From: Myxococcales bacterium
GTDB taxonomy: Bacteria > Myxococcota > Myxococcia > Myxococcales > Anaeromyxobacteraceae
DNA: 6,455 bases
Direction: 5' to 3'
Assembly (NCBI GenBank): GCA_021848865.1
Contig: JAJZTO010000162.1
Span: 1 to 6,455 of the forward strand
The position numbers and the translations under genes were made by a program. Numbering within the stretch: the stretch's first letter is position 1; each line of letters begins with the position of its first letter. The notes beneath the pieces are model-generated. The model was given only the letters and a program-made list of their open reading frames with translations. It made no database searches and was not told the origin of the DNA. Of the stretch, positions 5,232 to 6,455 are shown piece after piece.

Positions 5232-5894
5232 GTGACCATCGCCCGGACCCCCGAGGAGCTGACGGCCTTCGTCCTGGAGCGGAGCGCCCCCGCGCCCGTC
5301 CCCCTCGTCCCCGAGATCCGCACCTACCAGGCGACGGACCTGACCCCGCTGTGGCGCGCCACCTCGGCGGAGCTGGGAGACTGGGACGACTCGCCCTACT
5401 GGGCCTTCCCCTGGGCCGGAGGGCAGGCGCTGGCCCGCTGGCTGCTCGACCACCCGGAGGCGGTGCGCGGCCGCCGGGTCTTCGACTTCGCCTCGGGGAG
5501 CGGGCTGGTGGCCATCGCCGCGGCGCGAGCCGGCGCCGCCGCCGTGACCGCCGCCGACCTCGACCCCTTCTGCGCCGCGGTCATCCCGCTGAACGCGGCG
5601 CTGAACGGCGTCACCCTGGAGGTGCGCATCGGGAACGCGCTGGGGGACCCGGCCGAGGGCGTGGAGCTGCTGGTGGCCGGCGACGTCTTCTACGAGCGGG
5701 TGCTGGGGCGCGAGGCGCTGGCCTGGTTCCGCCGGCTCGCCGGGCGCGGGGTGCGGGTGCTGGCGGGCGACCCGGGGCGGATCTACTCCCCGCAGGAGGG
5801 CACCGCGGACCTGGCGGAGTACCAGGTGCCGTCGTCGACCGAGATCGAGGATCGCCCCTTGCTCCGGACCTGGGTCCTGGAGATCCTTCCCTGA
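5232..5894 (+). CDS. SAM-dependent methyltransferase resembling ETF-beta lysine methyltransferase (METTL20 / Nnt1-like family)
   Basis: A 220-residue class I methyltransferase. The segment PYWAFPWAGGQALARWLLDH (56-75) is the hallmark of the METTL20/Nnt1-like group. It is followed by the SAM-binding strand and loop VFDFASGSG (83-91), the acidic DLDP (109-112), AGDVFYE (149-155) matching the family's GD-x-FY-D/E motif, and AGDPGR (178-183). The LVPEI near the N-terminus (25-29) also fits. Members of this group methylate lysines on the beta subunit of electron transfer flavoprotein, but bacterial members are diverse and some are annotated as nicotinamide N-methylase-like, so the substrate is uncertain. 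The start is GTG at 5232. There is no ribosome site, and the ATG at 5225 is in another frame. The gene is divergent from mocA and 23 bases ahead of a GalT-like gene. Confidence 0.8.
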   Translation: MTIARTPEELTAFVLERSAPAPVPLVPEIRTYQATDLTPLWRATSAELGDWDDSPYWAFPWAGGQALARWLLDHPEAVRGRRVFDFASGSGLVAIAAARAGAAAVTAADLDPFCAAVIPLNAALNGVTLEVRIGNALGDPAEGVELLVAGDVFYERVLGREALAWFRRLAGRGVRVLAGDPGRIYSPQEGTADLAEYQVPSSTEIEDRPLLRTWVLEILP

Positions 5895-5907
5895 CCCATC
5901 CTCCACC

Positions 5908-5913
5908 GAGGAG
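5908..5913 (+). promoter_or_regulatory. Ribosome binding site of the GalT-like gene
   Basis: GAGGAG four bases before the ATG at 5918, in the 23-base gap after the methyltransferase stop. It fixes the start of the last gene. Confidence 0.65.
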
Positions 5914-5917
5914 CCCC

Positions 5918-6455
5918 ATGATCGACTTCGAGGTCGTCACCGAGCGCGTCCGGCTGCTGGATCCCTCCGGGCACGAGGCGGAGCAGGCCATCGAGCACCG
6001 CCGCGACCCGCTCACCGGCACGGTGGCGTCGGTGAACGCGGCGCTGGGCGAGAAGGCGAAGATCTTCCTCGGGGTGCAGGACGAGGCGCTGATCCGCGAC
6101 CTGGAGGAGCGCTCGCGCGCCGGCTGCCCCTTCTGCGGCGCCGCCGAGAATGGCACGCGCTTCCTCCCCGCCTTCCTCCCCGAGGGGCAGCTCCGCATCG
6201 GCCGCTCGCTGGCCATGCCCAACCTCTTCTCCAAGGCCGGCCTGGACGCGGTGGTGATCATCGACCGCGAGGGGCACCAGCTCTCCCCGTCGCGCATCGA
6301 CCCGGCCGCGCTCGGCTCCGCGGTCCGCACCGCCGCCGAGCTGGTGCGCCGCGCGCGCCGCGCCGACCCGGCGCTGGTGCACCACGTGGCCGGCATGAAC
6401 TTCCTGCCGCCGGGGGGCTCGGGCGTGCCCCACCCGCACTTCCAGGTGCACGTGC
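5918..6455 (+). CDS. GalT-like HIT-superfamily nucleotidyltransferase (3' end outside window)
   Basis: 179 codons are visible before the window ends, with no stop. The protein resembles galactose-1-phosphate uridylyltransferase and relatives: HRRDPLTGTVASVN (27-40), a zinc-type CPFCG knuckle (70-74) with Cys70 and Cys73, MPNLFSKAGLDAVVIID (100-116) matching the family's PN-x-F segment and following strand, and HPHFQVHV (172-179) carrying the HxHxQ catalytic motif, where His174 is the expected nucleophile. Enzymes of this fold transfer a nucleotide monophosphate through a His-NMP intermediate; the sugar or nucleotide used here cannot be told. It differs from textbook GalT around the N-terminus, so a GalT relative is safer than galT itself. 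It probably shares a transcript with the methyltransferase. Confidence 0.78.
   Translation, partial: MIDFEVVTERVRLLDPSGHEAEQAIEHRRDPLTGTVASVNAALGEKAKIFLGVQDEALIRDLEERSRAGCPFCGAAENGTRFLPAFLPEGQLRIGRSLAMPNLFSKAGLDAVVIIDREGHQLSPSRIDPAALGSAVRTAAELVRRARRADPALVHHVAGMNFLPPGGSGVPHPHFQVHV

Noticed and set aside
2904..5235. Long plus-strand open frames of 427 and 505 codons (2904-4187 and 3718-5235)
   Set aside because: They are antisense to coxG, the SufU-like gene, the XdhC genes and mocA, all of which have clear family motifs; the frames are Arg/Pro/Ser-rich and match nothing.

Overview
The window has very high G+C (clearly above 70% by eye) and tightly packed genes with G/C-rich third codon positions. 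This fits a high-GC myxobacterium such as an Anaeromyxobacter relative, although some beta/alphaproteobacteria or actinobacteria cannot be excluded from sequence alone. It holds the downstream and maturation part of a molybdenum hydroxylase locus of the CO dehydrogenase / xanthine dehydrogenase family, followed by two unrelated-looking genes. Ten protein genes are visible: eight complete, one cut by the left edge and one cut by the right edge. No RNA gene, insertion sequence, CRISPR array or gene-free stretch over 300 bases was seen.

Left block, plus strand (1-2508): the C-terminal part of a CoxM-like FAD subunit, then a CoxD-like MoxR-type AAA+ ATPase, then a CoxE-like VWA protein that overlaps coxD by one base. 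The FAD subunit directly abuts coxD, so the iron-sulfur and molybdopterin subunits must lie further upstream if present. That arrangement is more like the S-L-M order of form II or other Mo hydroxylases than the classic M-S-L-D order of form I CO dehydrogenase, so the substrate need not be CO.

Middle block, minus strand (5082 down to 2432): read in transcription order it is a MocA-like molybdopterin cytidylyltransferase, a stand-alone XdhC N-terminal domain protein, a second XdhC protein with the NAD-type Rossmann fold, a SufU-like Fe-S/zinc scaffold protein, and a membrane-anchored CoxG protein. The first four are joined by three ATGA/GTGA four-base start-stop overlaps, so they form one translationally coupled operon; coxG follows after two bases with its own ribosome site. 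Together these proteins would make and insert the MCD cofactor (MocA, XdhC pair), possibly supply or repair Fe-S clusters (SufU-like), remodel the active site (CoxD/CoxE) and connect the enzyme to the membrane (CoxG). The coxE and coxG genes converge and overlap by 77 bases at their tails.

Right block, plus strand (5232-6455): a 149-base divergent spacer full of nested inverted repeats separates mocA from a methyltransferase resembling the ETF-beta lysine methyltransferase (METTL20) family. A GalT-like HIT-superfamily nucleotidyltransferase follows 23 bases later and runs off the right edge. I see no clear functional link between these two and the Mo hydroxylase locus.
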